Part shown: in pieces, positions 33,403 through 42,036 of the stretch
How positions within the stretch are numbered: position 1 is the stretch's first letter
Layout of the letters: each line of letters begins with the position of its first letter
Origin: Saccharopolyspora sp. SCSIO 74807
GTDB taxonomy: Bacteria > Actinomycetota > Actinomycetes > Mycobacteriales > Pseudonocardiaceae
Length of the DNA: 64,000 nt
Reading direction: 5' to 3'
Assembly: GCF_037023755.1 (NCBI RefSeq)
Contig: NZ_CP146100.1
Span: 5,921,501-5,985,500, forward strand
Position numbers and translations under genes: made by a program
The notes under the pieces: model-generated
Database searches by the model: none
What the model was told of the DNA's origin: nothing
What the model saw: the letters and a program-made list of their open reading frames with translations, nothing else

Positions 33403-34803
33403 ATGGCGTCGACCCGGCGGCCCGTGCTGTTCGTCAGCTATCCGGAGAGCGGGCTGCTCAACCCGCTGCTCGTGCTGGCCGAGGAACTGTCCCGCAACGG
33501 CGTCGAGGACCTGTACTTCGCCACCGACGACAACCGGCGCGAGCAGGTCGAGGCCGCGGGCGTAGGCACCCCGGTGCACTTCGTCCCCCTCGGCGACGTG
33601 GTGCCGGAGATGTCGGCGGTGACGTGGGACGACGAGACCTACCGCGAGGTCACCCAGCGCTCCCGGTTCAGGGCGCACGCCGCGGTCATCCGGCACACTT
33701 TCTCTCCCCGTGCGCGGGTTTCCAAGTACCGCGCGCTGGAAGAGGCCGTCGACGAGATCGCGCCGGCGCTCATGGTCGTGGAGAGCATGTGCAACTTCGG
33801 CTACGAGCTGGCGATCACCAAGGGCATCCCGTTCACGCTCGGCGTGCCGTTCATGCCGAGCAACGTGCTCACCTCGCACGTGCCGTTCGCGAAGTCCTAC
33901 ACCGGGCCGGACTTCCCGGTGCCGCACTCCGGGCTGCCGCACGCGATGACGCTGCGGCAGCGGATCGCCAACCGGGTCTTCAAGTTCCGCACGCTGGCGA
34001 TGTTCATGACCAAGCAGCTGCGCGAGCGGGCCGCGGAGGACCAGCGGGTCCGCGACTCGCTCGGCATCTCCGGCGACGCGGCCGGGTTCATGTCCCGCAT
34101 CGAACGCGCCGAGATGGTGCTGTGCTACTCGATCCCCGAGCTGGACTACCCGTTCCCGGTGCCCGCGCACATGCGGCTGGTCGGCACGATGGTGCCGCCG
34201 CTGCCGCAGGCGCCGGACGACGAGGGACTCGCGCAGTGGCTGGATGAACGGGATTCCGTCGTCTACATGGGATTCGGCACGATCACCCGCCTCACCGCCG
34301 AGCAGGTGCGCGCACTGCTGGAAGTCGTCCGCCGTCTCGCCGACCGCGGCACGCACGTGCTGTGGAAGCTCCCGGCCGAGCAGCAACACCTGTTGCCGGA
34401 CGAGCTGCCGCAGAACCTGCGGGTGGAGGACTGGGTTCCGTCCCAGTTGGACGTGCTGGCCCACCAGCACGTGAAGCTGTTCTTCACCCACGCCGGCGGC
34501 AACGGTTTCCACGAGGGCCTGCACTTCGGCAAACCGCTGGTGGTGCGTCCACTGTGGGTGGACTGCGACGACCAGGCGGTGCGCGGGCACGACTTCGGCG
34601 TTAGCCGCACCCTCGATCACCCGGAGACCTTCGACGTCGAGGACGTGCTGGACAAGCTGACCACGGTGCTCGACGAGCGCGGTTTCACCGAACGGGCGGA
34701 GGTTTTCGGACAACTGCTGCGGAACGCCGGTGGTCGCGAAGCCGCTGCGGAACTCCTGCTCGAGCTACCCGCGCTGCGCGACGAGGAACGGGCGAGGATC
34801 TGA
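33403..34803 (+). CDS. Polyene macrolide glycosyltransferase (mycosaminyltransferase type)
   Basis: UDP/GDP-sugar glycosyltransferase of the GT1/GT-B family, 466 residues from the ATG at 33403 (GAAGGG ten bases upstream). An in-frame ATG at 33334 would add 23 Pro/Arg-rich residues and is less likely. The N-terminal acceptor domain opens with LFVSYPESGLLNPLLVLAEEL. The C-terminal donor domain has the HAGGNGFHEGL motif, where HAGG...E binds the nucleotide sugar. In polyene clusters NysDI, AmphDI and PimK attach mycosamine to the macrolactone; a sugar aminotransferase and a methyl-oxidising P450 immediately downstream support that role. It is the first gene of a four-gene operon, one base ahead of the aminotransferase gene. 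Confidence 0.85.
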   Translation: MASTRRPVLFVSYPESGLLNPLLVLAEELSRNGVEDLYFATDDNRREQVEAAGVGTPVHFVPLGDVVPEMSAVTWDDETYREVTQRSRFRAHAAVIRHTFSPRARVSKYRALEEAVDEIAPALMVVESMCNFGYELAITKGIPFTLGVPFMPSNVLTSHVPFAKSYTGPDFPVPHSGLPHAMTLRQRIANRVFKFRTLAMFMTKQLRERAAEDQRVRDSLGISGDAAGFMSRIERAEMVLCYSIPELDYPFPVPAHMRLVGTMVPPLPQAPDDEGLAQWLDERDSVVYMGFGTITRLTAEQVRALLEVVRRLADRGTHVLWKLPAEQQHLLPDELPQNLRVEDWVPSQLDVLAHQHVKLFFTHAGGNGFHEGLHFGKPLVVRPLWVDCDDQAVRGHDFGVSRTLDHPETFDVEDVLDKLTTVLDERGFTERAEVFGQLLRNAGGREAAAELLLELPALRDEERARI

Positions 34804-34804
34804 G

Positions 34805-35887
34805 ATGGCCATCAGCCAGCCGGTCTCCAAACCTTGGCTCAACGGCAACGAGCTCACCTACGCCACGCAGGCCGTCGGCGACGGCTGGATCTCCTCGCAG
34901 GGACCGTTCGTGCGGCGCTTCGAGGAGGCGTTCGCCGAGTACAACGCCACCGCGCACGGCGTCGCCTGCTCGTCCGGCACCACCGCGCTCACCCTCGCGC
35001 TGCGGGCGCTGGGCATCGGGCCCGGCGACGAAGTGATCGTCCCGGAGTTCACGATGATCGCGAGCGCCTGGGCGGTCAGCTACACCGGCGCCACTCCGGT
35101 GTTCGTGGACTGCGCCGACGACCTCAACATCGACGTCACCCGGATCGAGGAACGGATCACGCCGCGCACCAAGGCGATCATGCCGGTGCACATCTACGGC
35201 AGGCGCTGCGCGATGGACCCGATCCTGGAGCTGGCCCACGAGTACAACCTGCGCGTGGTGGAGGATTCCGCCGAGGCGCACGGCGTGCGGCCGGTCGGCG
35301 ACATCGCCTGCTTCTCGCTGTTCGCCAACAAGATCATAACCGCCGGTGAGGGCGGCATCTGCCTCACCGACGACGAGCGACTGGCCGCGCAGCTGGCGCA
35401 CCTGCGCGGGATGGCGTTCACCAGCGATCACAGCTTCCTGCACAAGAAACTCGCCTACAACTTCCGCATGACCGCGGTGCAAGCCGCGATCGCGCTGGGC
35501 CAGACCGAGCAGCTGGACGAGATCCTGGCCGCGCGCAACGAGATCGAGAAGCGCTACGACGAGGGCTTGCGCGACATCGACGGCATCACCCTGCTGCCAC
35601 GGCGGGACGTGCTGTGGATGTACGACCTGCGCACGCGCGACCGCGACGGGCTCCGCGCGTTCCTCGCCGAGGAGGGCATCGAGACCAGGGTCTTCTTCAA
35701 GCCGATGAGCAGGCAGCCGATGTACCGCGACCCGGGCTGGTCCGAGCTCAACGCCAGCCGGTTCGCCGCGGACGGCCTGTACCTGCCCACCCACACCGGG
35801 CTCACCGCCGAGGACCAGGAGCACGTCGTCGGCAAGGTGCGCGAGTTCCACGCACGATCAACTCGCTCGAGGGAAGTGCCGACATGA
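34805..35887 (+). CDS. DegT/DnrJ/EryC1 sugar aminotransferase (GDP-mycosamine synthesis)
   Basis: PLP-dependent aminotransferase, 360 residues from the ATG at 34805 (GAGGA about seven bases upstream). Internal-aldimine Lys176 lies in SLFANKIITAGEGG and the PLP-ring Asp154 in VVEDSAEAHG. This family makes GDP-perosamine from GDP-4-keto-6-deoxymannose. The polyene members NysDII, AmphDII and PimC instead form GDP-mycosamine from the 3-keto isomer (established knowledge). The gene order after the glycosyltransferase supports the mycosamine role. No GDP-mannose 4,6-dehydratase is in the window. The stop overlaps the P450 start (ATGA), so they are translationally coupled. Confidence 0.85.
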   Translation: MAISQPVSKPWLNGNELTYATQAVGDGWISSQGPFVRRFEEAFAEYNATAHGVACSSGTTALTLALRALGIGPGDEVIVPEFTMIASAWAVSYTGATPVFVDCADDLNIDVTRIEERITPRTKAIMPVHIYGRRCAMDPILELAHEYNLRVVEDSAEAHGVRPVGDIACFSLFANKIITAGEGGICLTDDERLAAQLAHLRGMAFTSDHSFLHKKLAYNFRMTAVQAAIALGQTEQLDEILAARNEIEKRYDEGLRDIDGITLLPRRDVLWMYDLRTRDRDGLRAFLAEEGIETRVFFKPMSRQPMYRDPGWSELNASRFAADGLYLPTHTGLTAEDQEHVVGKVREFHARSTRSREVPT

Positions 35888-37059
35888 CGACTGCGAGCAC
35901 ACCGGTCGATTTCCCGCTGCGCCGTCCCGGAGCGTCCTTCCCGCCCGAGGAGTACGCCCGGTTCCGCGAACAGCCCGGCCTGGTCCGGTCCCGGCTGCCC
36001 ACCGGCGCGGTGGTGTGGCTGGTGACCCGGCACGAGGACGTGCGCGCGGTGCTCACCGACCCGCGGGTCAGCTCGAATCCGGATCACGACGGCTTTCCCA
36101 GCCTGCTCGGCCGCACCGGCGGGGTGCCATCGCCGGACACGATGCCCGGGTGGTTCGTGGCGCTGGACCCGCCGCAGCACGACCGGTTCCGCAAGACCCT
36201 GATCCCCGAGTTCTCGGTGCGCCGCATCCGGGCGCTGCGCCCGGCGATCGAGGAGATCGTCGACGAGCGGGTCGATGCGATGCTGGCGGCCGGGCCGGAC
36301 GCGGACCTGGTCGCCGACTTCGCACTGCCGGTCCCCTCGCTGGTGATCTCCAGCCTGCTCGGGGTGCCGGCGGCCGATCGGGACTTCTTCGAGGCCAAGA
36401 CCCGGGTGCTGGTCAGCACGACCGCCACCGATCAGCAGCGGGAGACCGCGACCAAGGAGCTGCTGCGCTACCTCAACCGGCTCATCAAGATCAAGGCGAA
36501 GCGGCCGGGCGCGGACCTGATCAGCAGGCTGCTGGCGGGCGGGAACCTCTCGGCCGCGGAGCTTTCCGGGGTCTCCATGCTGCTGCTCATCGCCGGGCAC
36601 GAGACCACCGCGAACAACATCGCGCTCGGCGTGCTCACCCTGCTCATGCACCCCGAGTGGGTCGGCGCCGACGGGATCGTCGAGGAGCTGCTGCGGCTGC
36701 ACTCGGTCGCCGACCTGGTGGCGCTGCGGGTGGCGACCGAGGACCTGGAGATCAGCGGGCAGCGGATCGAGGCGGGCGAGGGCATCGTGCCGCTGGTGGC
36801 GGCCGCGAACCACGACGAAGCGGCTTTCGGCTGCCCGCACCGGTTCGATCCCGAGCAGGCGGCGCGGCACCACGTCGCGTTCGGCTACGGCGTGCACCAG
36901 TGCCTCGGGCAGAACCTGGTGCGCGGCGAGATGGAGGCCGCCTACCGGGCGTTGTTCGAGCGGATTCCCGGGCTGCGGCTGGCCGCGCCGGTGGAGGAAC
37001 TGCCATTCAAGTACGACGGCGTGCTGTTCGGGCTGCACTCGCTGCCGGTCCGCTGGTGA
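35884..37059 (+). CDS. Cytochrome P450, polyene methyl-to-carboxyl oxidase type
   Basis: P450 of 391 residues, complete. The I-helix motif AGHETT is at 237-242, the K-helix ExxR (EELLR) at 267-271, and the heme loop FGYGVHQCLG has ligand Cys340. The tail PFKYDGVLFGLHSLPVRW is typical of the NysN/AmphN/PimG group as I know it. Those enzymes oxidise an exocyclic methyl of the aglycone to the carboxyl that pairs with the mycosamine amine. Position after the aminotransferase and before a 3Fe-4S ferredoxin matches amphN-amphM and nysN-nysM. The substrate assignment is inference from sequence style and context. The start overlaps the previous stop by four bases. Confidence 0.85.
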   Translation: MTTASTPVDFPLRRPGASFPPEEYARFREQPGLVRSRLPTGAVVWLVTRHEDVRAVLTDPRVSSNPDHDGFPSLLGRTGGVPSPDTMPGWFVALDPPQHDRFRKTLIPEFSVRRIRALRPAIEEIVDERVDAMLAAGPDADLVADFALPVPSLVISSLLGVPAADRDFFEAKTRVLVSTTATDQQRETATKELLRYLNRLIKIKAKRPGADLISRLLAGGNLSAAELSGVSMLLLIAGHETTANNIALGVLTLLMHPEWVGADGIVEELLRLHSVADLVALRVATEDLEISGQRIEAGEGIVPLVAAANHDEAAFGCPHRFDPEQAARHHVAFGYGVHQCLGQNLVRGEMEAAYRALFERIPGLRLAAPVEELPFKYDGVLFGLHSLPVRW

Positions 37060-37095
37060 GCGCCGTCGTTGGACCCGTGAGCAGGAGGAAGGCAC

Positions 37096-37290
37096 GTGGA
37101 GATCAGCGTGGACCGGGGCAGGTGCGTGGGCGCCGGGCAGTGCGTGCTGTCCGCGCCGGACGTGTTCGACCAGGACGACGACGGCATCGTCACGGCGCTG
37201 GAGAGCCGTCCCGGCGACGACTTCGCCGGGGAGGTGGCGCAGGCGGAGCGGATCTGCCCGGCGCAGGCGATCACCGTGCGGCAGGACTGA
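37096..37290 (+). CDS. [3Fe-4S] ferredoxin for the adjacent P450
   Basis: Small acidic ferredoxin of 64 residues from a GTG start; AGGAGG lies eight bases upstream. Cys10, Cys16 and Cys54 form the C-x5-C...CP pattern of actinomycete 3Fe-4S ferredoxins; the usual fourth Cys is Gly/Ala. It should carry electrons to the P450 36 bp upstream, as NysM and AmphM do. Last gene of the tailoring operon and probably the right border of the cluster. Confidence 0.9.
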   Translation: MEISVDRGRCVGAGQCVLSAPDVFDQDDDGIVTALESRPGDDFAGEVAQAERICPAQAITVRQD

Positions 37291-37611
37291 TCGTCCGCCG
37301 ATCCTGGATTCACACCTTTTCGAGCGAATTCAGCTTTGCACAGCAAGGACTTTCATCCGTCCACAATGGACCTTAAGATCACCTGATCCAGCTATGGCGA
37401 ACACGGGTTCGACTCCGGAGCATGGAGTTCATGAACCCCTTCCGATTCGCCCAGCTGATCGCCGCCCAGCTGATCGCCATCGAGCCATCCGGACGCCACC
37501 GATCCGTCGCACGCCTCGCCCCCGCGGCCGGTCGCCCACCATCGCAGCGCCACGCACCACACAGGAAGCGGCGCGCCGCACCGCAGTTAGTCCTTTGTGG
37601 ACGAATTCGGC
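37291..37611. other. Non-coding gap at the cluster border
   Basis: The 321-bp gap lies between the ferredoxin and the convergent LysR gene. The only structure seen is a small hairpin, GTCCA-CAA-TGGAC at 37359-37371, too short for a convincing terminator. No open frame here shows coding character. Confidence 0.5.
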
Positions 37612-38520
37612 TCACCGCTCCGCAGCTGGATGGTGCGGGAGCATTCGCCGGGCGAGGTCGGCGAGTTCGCGGGTGGCCGGGGAAAGCGTGGTGGAGCGCC
37701 TGCGCACGAGTGCGATGGTGTCGTGGAGCGGCTCGTGGAAGCCCACCATGTGCAGATTCGGCGGGCACATCGCGCTGTTCGCCACCGCGCGAGCGAGGAC
37801 GGTGTCGCCGACGCCGCGCTGCACCAGTGACAGCGCCGATTCCACGTGCTCAACCTCGATCCACGGATCGAGCCGAAGTCCCGCGAGCTGAGCGCGATCG
37901 GCGAGCTGGCGGCGCGTCGGGTCGGCCCAGCCGTAGTGCGCGTCGTAGAGGATCAGCTTGGCCTGCGCGAGGTCCTCGATCCGCAGCGGCTCTTCCGCAC
38001 GGGCCGGATCGGCGGTGGCGTAGCACACCTCGTCCCGCAGCAGCGGGGTCACTTCGAGACCTTCGTCGTCGATGGGCAGCACGACCAGCCCGGCCTCCAC
38101 GGTTCCCGCCGCGACGGCGGCCGCCACCTCGACGGAGTTCAGCCCGATCAGCCGGATGCGCACATCGGGATAGCGGTCGTGGAAGCGCTGCGCGAGGTCG
38201 GAGAGCAGGTAGTAGCCGGCGTTGCGCAGCAGCCCGAAGGTGGCGACCCCGCCGTCCAGGGAACGCACCGAACGCAGCGCTTGCGCACCGCCGTCGGCGG
38301 CGGCCGTGGCCTGCTCGGCGAACGGCAGCAGCGTCTCGCCTGCGGCGGTGAGCACCAGCCGCCGGGCTCCCCTGGTGAACAGCGGGGTGGCGTGATCGTC
38401 CTCGAGCTTGCGGATCAACTCCGAGACCGACGCCTGAGCGACCCCCATGGCCGCCGCCGCAGCGGTGAACGAGCCGGTCCGGGCGGCGAGCAGGAACGCC
38501 TGCAACTGCTTCAGTGTCAC
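37612..38520 (-). CDS. LysR-family transcriptional regulator
   Basis: LTTR of 302 residues, start GTG 38520 with AGGA eight bases upstream. A winged-helix DNA-binding domain (about 1-60, LKQLQAFLLAARTGSFTAAAAAM) is followed by a substrate-binding domain (about 90-295). Divergent from the HisD-like gene 72 bp away, the standard layout for an LTTR controlling its neighbour. The gap contains a perfect inverted repeat. The inducer is unknown, presumably a substrate of the 38.6-42.0 kb operon. Confidence 0.9.
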   Translation of the reverse strand: MTLKQLQAFLLAARTGSFTAAAAAMGVAQASVSELIRKLEDDHATPLFTRGARRLVLTAAGETLLPFAEQATAAADGGAQALRSVRSLDGGVATFGLLRNAGYYLLSDLAQRFHDRYPDVRIRLIGLNSVEVAAAVAAGTVEAGLVVLPIDDEGLEVTPLLRDEVCYATADPARAEEPLRIEDLAQAKLILYDAHYGWADPTRRQLADRAQLAGLRLDPWIEVEHVESALSLVQRGVGDTVLARAVANSAMCPPNLHMVGFHEPLHDTIALVRRRSTTLSPATRELADLARRMLPHHPAAER

Positions 38521-38537
38521 AAGGAAATCCTATGCCG

Positions 38538-38568
38538 AGCACAGGCTTCGATCATCTTGTCCTGTGCT
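38538..38568. promoter_or_regulatory. Inverted repeat in the LysR/HisD divergent promoter
   Basis: AGCACAGG at 38538-38545 and CCTGTGCT at 38561-38568 are perfect inverted copies with a 15-bp spacer. The repeat lies 17 bp before the LysR start and 24 bp before the HisD-like start. It is a plausible LysR operator, though the arms are farther apart than the classic T-N11-A box. Confidence 0.55.
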
Positions 38569-38592
38569 TTGCCCGTTCGTAAGGTCGCCGCC

Positions 38593-39921
38593 ATGCGCTT
38601 CGCACCCTCCCTGCTCAGGGAACTCGGTAGCTCGTACCGACCGCTCAAGACACCGGCGCACGAGGGCCCTGCCGCACAACGCGACCCGGCGGTGATGCAG
38701 CGGGTCTCGGAGATGCTCGCCGCGATCGAACGCGACGGCATGGACGCCGTGCTCCGCTACGCGAGCGAGCTCGACGGCTGGACTGGCGCCGAAGTCGAAC
38801 TCGACGCGGCGGCGATCCGGCGCAGCGGCGACCGGCTAGCCGCGGACCACCGCGCGGCGTTGGAGCTCGGCGCCGAACGGACCAGCGCCTTCGCCCGCGC
38901 ACAACGCGCGCACCTGACCGACTTCGAGACCGAGCTGGCTCCCGGCCTGATCACCGGGCACCGGTACGTGCCGGTGCAGCGGGTCGGCGCGTACCTGCCA
39001 GCCGGGCGGTTCCCGCTGACCGCGGGCGCGTTCATGACCGTCGGGGTGCCCAAGGTCGCCGGAGTGCGGACGGTGCTGGCGTGCGTGCCGCCCGGCCCGG
39101 ACGGCACGCCGGACCCGGCGGTGCTCTACTCCGCGCACCTCTCCGGCGCCGACCGGGTCTACGTGCTCGGCGGGGTCCAGGCACTCGCCGCGATGGCGTT
39201 CGGCCTGCTCGGCGAACGTCCGGTGGACGTGCTGGTAGGAGCGGGCAACGCCTTCGTGGCCGAGGCGAAGCGGCAGCTGTTCGGCACCGTCGGCATCGAC
39301 CTGCTCGCAGGGCCGTCCGAGGTCGCCGTGCTCGCCGACGAGACCGCCGACCCGGAACTGGTCGCCGCGGACCTGCTCGGCCAGGCCGAGCACGGGGTGA
39401 ACTCCCCCGCGGCACTGGTGACCACGTCCGAGCAGCTCGGCGAGGCCGTGATCGAACAGGTGCAGCGGCAGCTCGAAACCCTCGCCACGAAGGAGATCGC
39501 CGGCCCGGCGTGGCGCGATCACGGGTCGGTGACCTGGGCCGCGGACGCCGAGACGGCCGTGGCGCTGATGGACGACCTCGCGCCGGAACACCTCGAAGTG
39601 CACACCGCCGACGACGAGCACTACCACCGGGCGCTGCACAACTACGGCTCGATCTTCCTCGGCCCGTGGAGCACGGTGGCCTATTCCGACAAGGGGATGG
39701 CCGGGACCAACCACGTGCTGCCCACCGCGGGCGGCGCCAAGCACAGCGCGGGCCTGTCGGTGTCGCGGTTCCTCAAACCGCTGACTTACCAGCGGATCGC
39801 CGAGCAGGCGACGCCCTTGCTGGCCGATGCCGTCGACGTGATCTCCGATTACGAGCGGATGGCCGCGCACCGCGCCACCGCCACCATCCGCACCGCCCGC
39901 TACCAGAAGGGAACGCGCTAG
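38593..39921 (+). CDS. Histidinol-dehydrogenase-family NAD+ oxidoreductase (HisD-like 1)
   Basis: HisD-family protein of 442 residues from the ATG at 38593. Conserved family features are present: GQAEHG (zinc Gln/His), APEHLE, SDKGMAGTNHVLPT and a C-terminal AAHRATA. It is unlikely to serve histidine synthesis, because no his genes are nearby, a second paralogue lies 5 kb away, and the neighbours are catabolic. Other HisD-family members oxidise small polyols such as 2,3-dihydroxypropanesulfonate (HpsN). The substrate here is unknown. It abuts the next gene with no gap (stop 39919-39921, ATG 39922). Confidence 0.85.
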   Translation: MRFAPSLLRELGSSYRPLKTPAHEGPAAQRDPAVMQRVSEMLAAIERDGMDAVLRYASELDGWTGAEVELDAAAIRRSGDRLAADHRAALELGAERTSAFARAQRAHLTDFETELAPGLITGHRYVPVQRVGAYLPAGRFPLTAGAFMTVGVPKVAGVRTVLACVPPGPDGTPDPAVLYSAHLSGADRVYVLGGVQALAAMAFGLLGERPVDVLVGAGNAFVAEAKRQLFGTVGIDLLAGPSEVAVLADETADPELVAADLLGQAEHGVNSPAALVTTSEQLGEAVIEQVQRQLETLATKEIAGPAWRDHGSVTWAADAETAVALMDDLAPEHLEVHTADDEHYHRALHNYGSIFLGPWSTVAYSDKGMAGTNHVLPTAGGAKHSAGLSVSRFLKPLTYQRIAEQATPLLADAVDVISDYERMAAHRATATIRTARYQKGTR

Positions 39922-41109
39922 ATGAGCGGCAAGTCCGACCAGCCGAACACGGAGGTCGTCCCGGCCTCCGCACCGCAGCGGGGCGGCTCCCCGGAGGGAA
40001 CGATGCACCCGCCTGCGCGGACGATGCCGACCGACCACGCCATCCGGGTCGACTCCGGGCACGGCGCGGACGAGCCCCGGCGCGTACCCGGGGAACGCCG
40101 CCAGCCGATGCGCGGTTTCGAGGACACCTACACCGACATCGTCGACTACATCGTCCGGATCACCCACCGCATCTGGGAAGACCAGGACGTCGGGTACATC
40201 TACGACACCTACAGCCCCGGATGCAGGCTGCACGGCGACAACGGCTACTCCTACGGCGTCGAGCAGCTCGTCGACGGAACCATGCAGTCGATCAACGCCT
40301 TCCCGGACTGCAGGCACTACGCCGACGACGTGATCTGGGCGGGTGACGAGGACCAGGGCTTCGTCACCTCGCACCGCGCCATCAACATCGGCCACCACAC
40401 CGGACCGTGGCGCTGGGGCCCGCCGACCGGGCGCAAGCTCGACACCTGGGTGATGGCGAACTGCGTGGTGCGGGAGAACGAGATCTACGAGGAATGGGTC
40501 CTCTACAACACCGCGGCAAAACTGCAGCAGCTCGGCGTGAACGTGGTCGAGGCGGCACGCACCTACGGCAACGAGGGCGGGATCGCTCCGCTGACCGCGC
40601 GCCAGTTCAGCGAGCCGCTGCGGCTGACCGGCGGGCGCAAACCGAAGTCGATGCCGCTGCCGAGCGCCCGGTTCGACGTGGAGCAGACGGTGCGGGCGCT
40701 GTTCCACAACGTCTACAACCGTCGCGACCTGAGCATGTTCGACCGGGTGTACGCCGACGCGGTCCGCTGGCACGGCACCACGAACCGCACCGGACGCAAC
40801 CGGTCCGATGTGCGGGGCATGGCGCGTTCGCTGCTGGCGACCTTCCCGGACCTCGGGGTATCGGTGGACGAGGTGTACTGGATGGGCAACGAAGCCGACG
40901 GGTTCAGCGTCTCGGTCCGCTGGTCCGGCGCGGGAACGCACCGCGGCTACGGCCTGTACGGTGCACCGACCGGGCGCCGAGCGCAGCTGTGGGGCATGTC
41001 GCAGCTGTACTTCTCGGGCGGGCGCATCGTCGAGGAGTGGTCGTTGTTCAACGAGTTCGACGTGCTCGCCCAGCTGCTGACCGACGAGCCCGCGGCGTTG
41101 CTGGGATGA
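39922..41109 (+). CDS. Tandem SnoaL-like (NTF2 fold) protein
   Basis: 395 residues. After a Pro-rich N-terminal tail of about 60 residues come two SnoaL-like domains, roughly 68-205 and 250-390. Both have the alternating Trp/His/Asp pocket and a WVLYNT or WSLFNE end strand. SnoaL domains include polyketide cyclases, hydratases and isomerases. A fused pair suggests an internal dimer with possibly different pockets. Located between a HisD-like dehydrogenase and an amidohydrolase in one operon, so a catabolic isomerase, hydratase or lyase is as likely as a cyclase. The function is not recognised. Confidence 0.75.
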   Translation: MSGKSDQPNTEVVPASAPQRGGSPEGTMHPPARTMPTDHAIRVDSGHGADEPRRVPGERRQPMRGFEDTYTDIVDYIVRITHRIWEDQDVGYIYDTYSPGCRLHGDNGYSYGVEQLVDGTMQSINAFPDCRHYADDVIWAGDEDQGFVTSHRAINIGHHTGPWRWGPPTGRKLDTWVMANCVVRENEIYEEWVLYNTAAKLQQLGVNVVEAARTYGNEGGIAPLTARQFSEPLRLTGGRKPKSMPLPSARFDVEQTVRALFHNVYNRRDLSMFDRVYADAVRWHGTTNRTGRNRSDVRGMARSLLATFPDLGVSVDEVYWMGNEADGFSVSVRWSGAGTHRGYGLYGAPTGRRAQLWGMSQLYFSGGRIVEEWSLFNEFDVLAQLLTDEPAALLG

Positions 41110-41134
41110 GCACCTCCGCTCCGGTACGGCATCC

Positions 41135-41959
41135 ATGTCGGCCGCGATGACCCGGGTGCTGTGCGCGCAGCTGGCTCCGCGCGTGGCCGACCCGCCGTAC
41201 AACCGCGAGTTGTCGGTGGCGGCCGTGCGCGGGGCGGCCGCGCGCGGAGCCGAGGTGATCGTGCTCCCGGAACTGGCGACCTCCGGCTACCGGCTCAGCT
41301 CGGTGGCGGAGGCGACCCCGGCGGCGTTGCGGCCGAGCGATCCGCTGCTCGCCGAGTGGGGCCGGGCGGCGCCGGAAGCCGTCGTGATCGGCGGGTTCTG
41401 CGAGCTCGGCGACGACGGGCGGCTCTACAACAGCGCGGCGGTGCTGGATCGCGGGGAACTCGTCGCGGTCTACCGCAAAACGCACCTGTGGGACGAGGAG
41501 CGGCTGCTGTTCACCCCGGGCGCCGAAGCGCCACCGGTGCTCGACACCGCGCACGGCAGGATCGGGGTGCTGATCTGCTACGACCTCGAATTCCCGGAGC
41601 TGACCCGGCGGCTGGCCCTCGACGGGGCGGAATTGCTCGCCGCGCCGACGAATTGGCCGCGGGTGCCGCGACCCGAACGGGAACGCGCACCCGAGGTGAT
41701 CATCGCGATGGCGGCCGCACGCGTGAACCACCTCGCCATCGCCTGCTGCGACCGCAGCGGGAGCGAACGCGGCACCGACTGGACCGAAGGCACCGGGATC
41801 ATCGGTCCCGACGGGTGGATGCGCGCGGAGGCCGACGCCGAAGGAATCGCCTGCGCCGACCTGGATCTGCGCGCTTCGCGGGACAAGCGGCTCACCGAGC
41901 ACGCCGACCTGTTCGCCGACCGCCGCCCGGAGTTGTACGGCCCGGTGGCGCGGGACTGA
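41135..41959 (+). CDS. Carbon-nitrogen hydrolase (nitrilase superfamily)
   Basis: 274 residues from ATG 41135; ATG 41147 is an alternative. The Glu-Lys-Cys triad is visible: Glu in VLPELATSGY, Lys in YRKTHLWDEE, Cys in LICYDLEFPE. Family members hydrolyse linear amides, carbamoyl groups or nitriles in the cytoplasm. Third gene of the LysR-linked operon, 25 bp after the SnoaL gene, so its substrate probably contains an amide or carbamoyl group. It converges with the leftward aldolase gene 77 bp away. Confidence 0.85.
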   Translation: MSAAMTRVLCAQLAPRVADPPYNRELSVAAVRGAAARGAEVIVLPELATSGYRLSSVAEATPAALRPSDPLLAEWGRAAPEAVVIGGFCELGDDGRLYNSAAVLDRGELVAVYRKTHLWDEERLLFTPGAEAPPVLDTAHGRIGVLICYDLEFPELTRRLALDGAELLAAPTNWPRVPRPERERAPEVIIAMAAARVNHLAIACCDRSGSERGTDWTEGTGIIGPDGWMRAEADAEGIACADLDLRASRDKRLTEHADLFADRRPELYGPVARD

Positions 41960-42036
41960 ACCACCGAGCCGTCCAACCCGACTCCGCGCGGGACCGAGGT
42001 GATTCGCCACCCCGACCGGCCGGCGGAGCGGCCACC

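Noticed and set aside
37359-37371. Hairpin GTCCA-CAA-TGGAC as terminator of the tailoring operon
   Set aside because: A five-base stem with no T-tract is too weak to call.
38593-39921. Annotation as biosynthetic histidinol dehydrogenase hisD
   Set aside because: There are no neighbouring his genes, the context is LysR-controlled and catabolic, and a second paralogue lies nearby. The family call was kept without the symbol.
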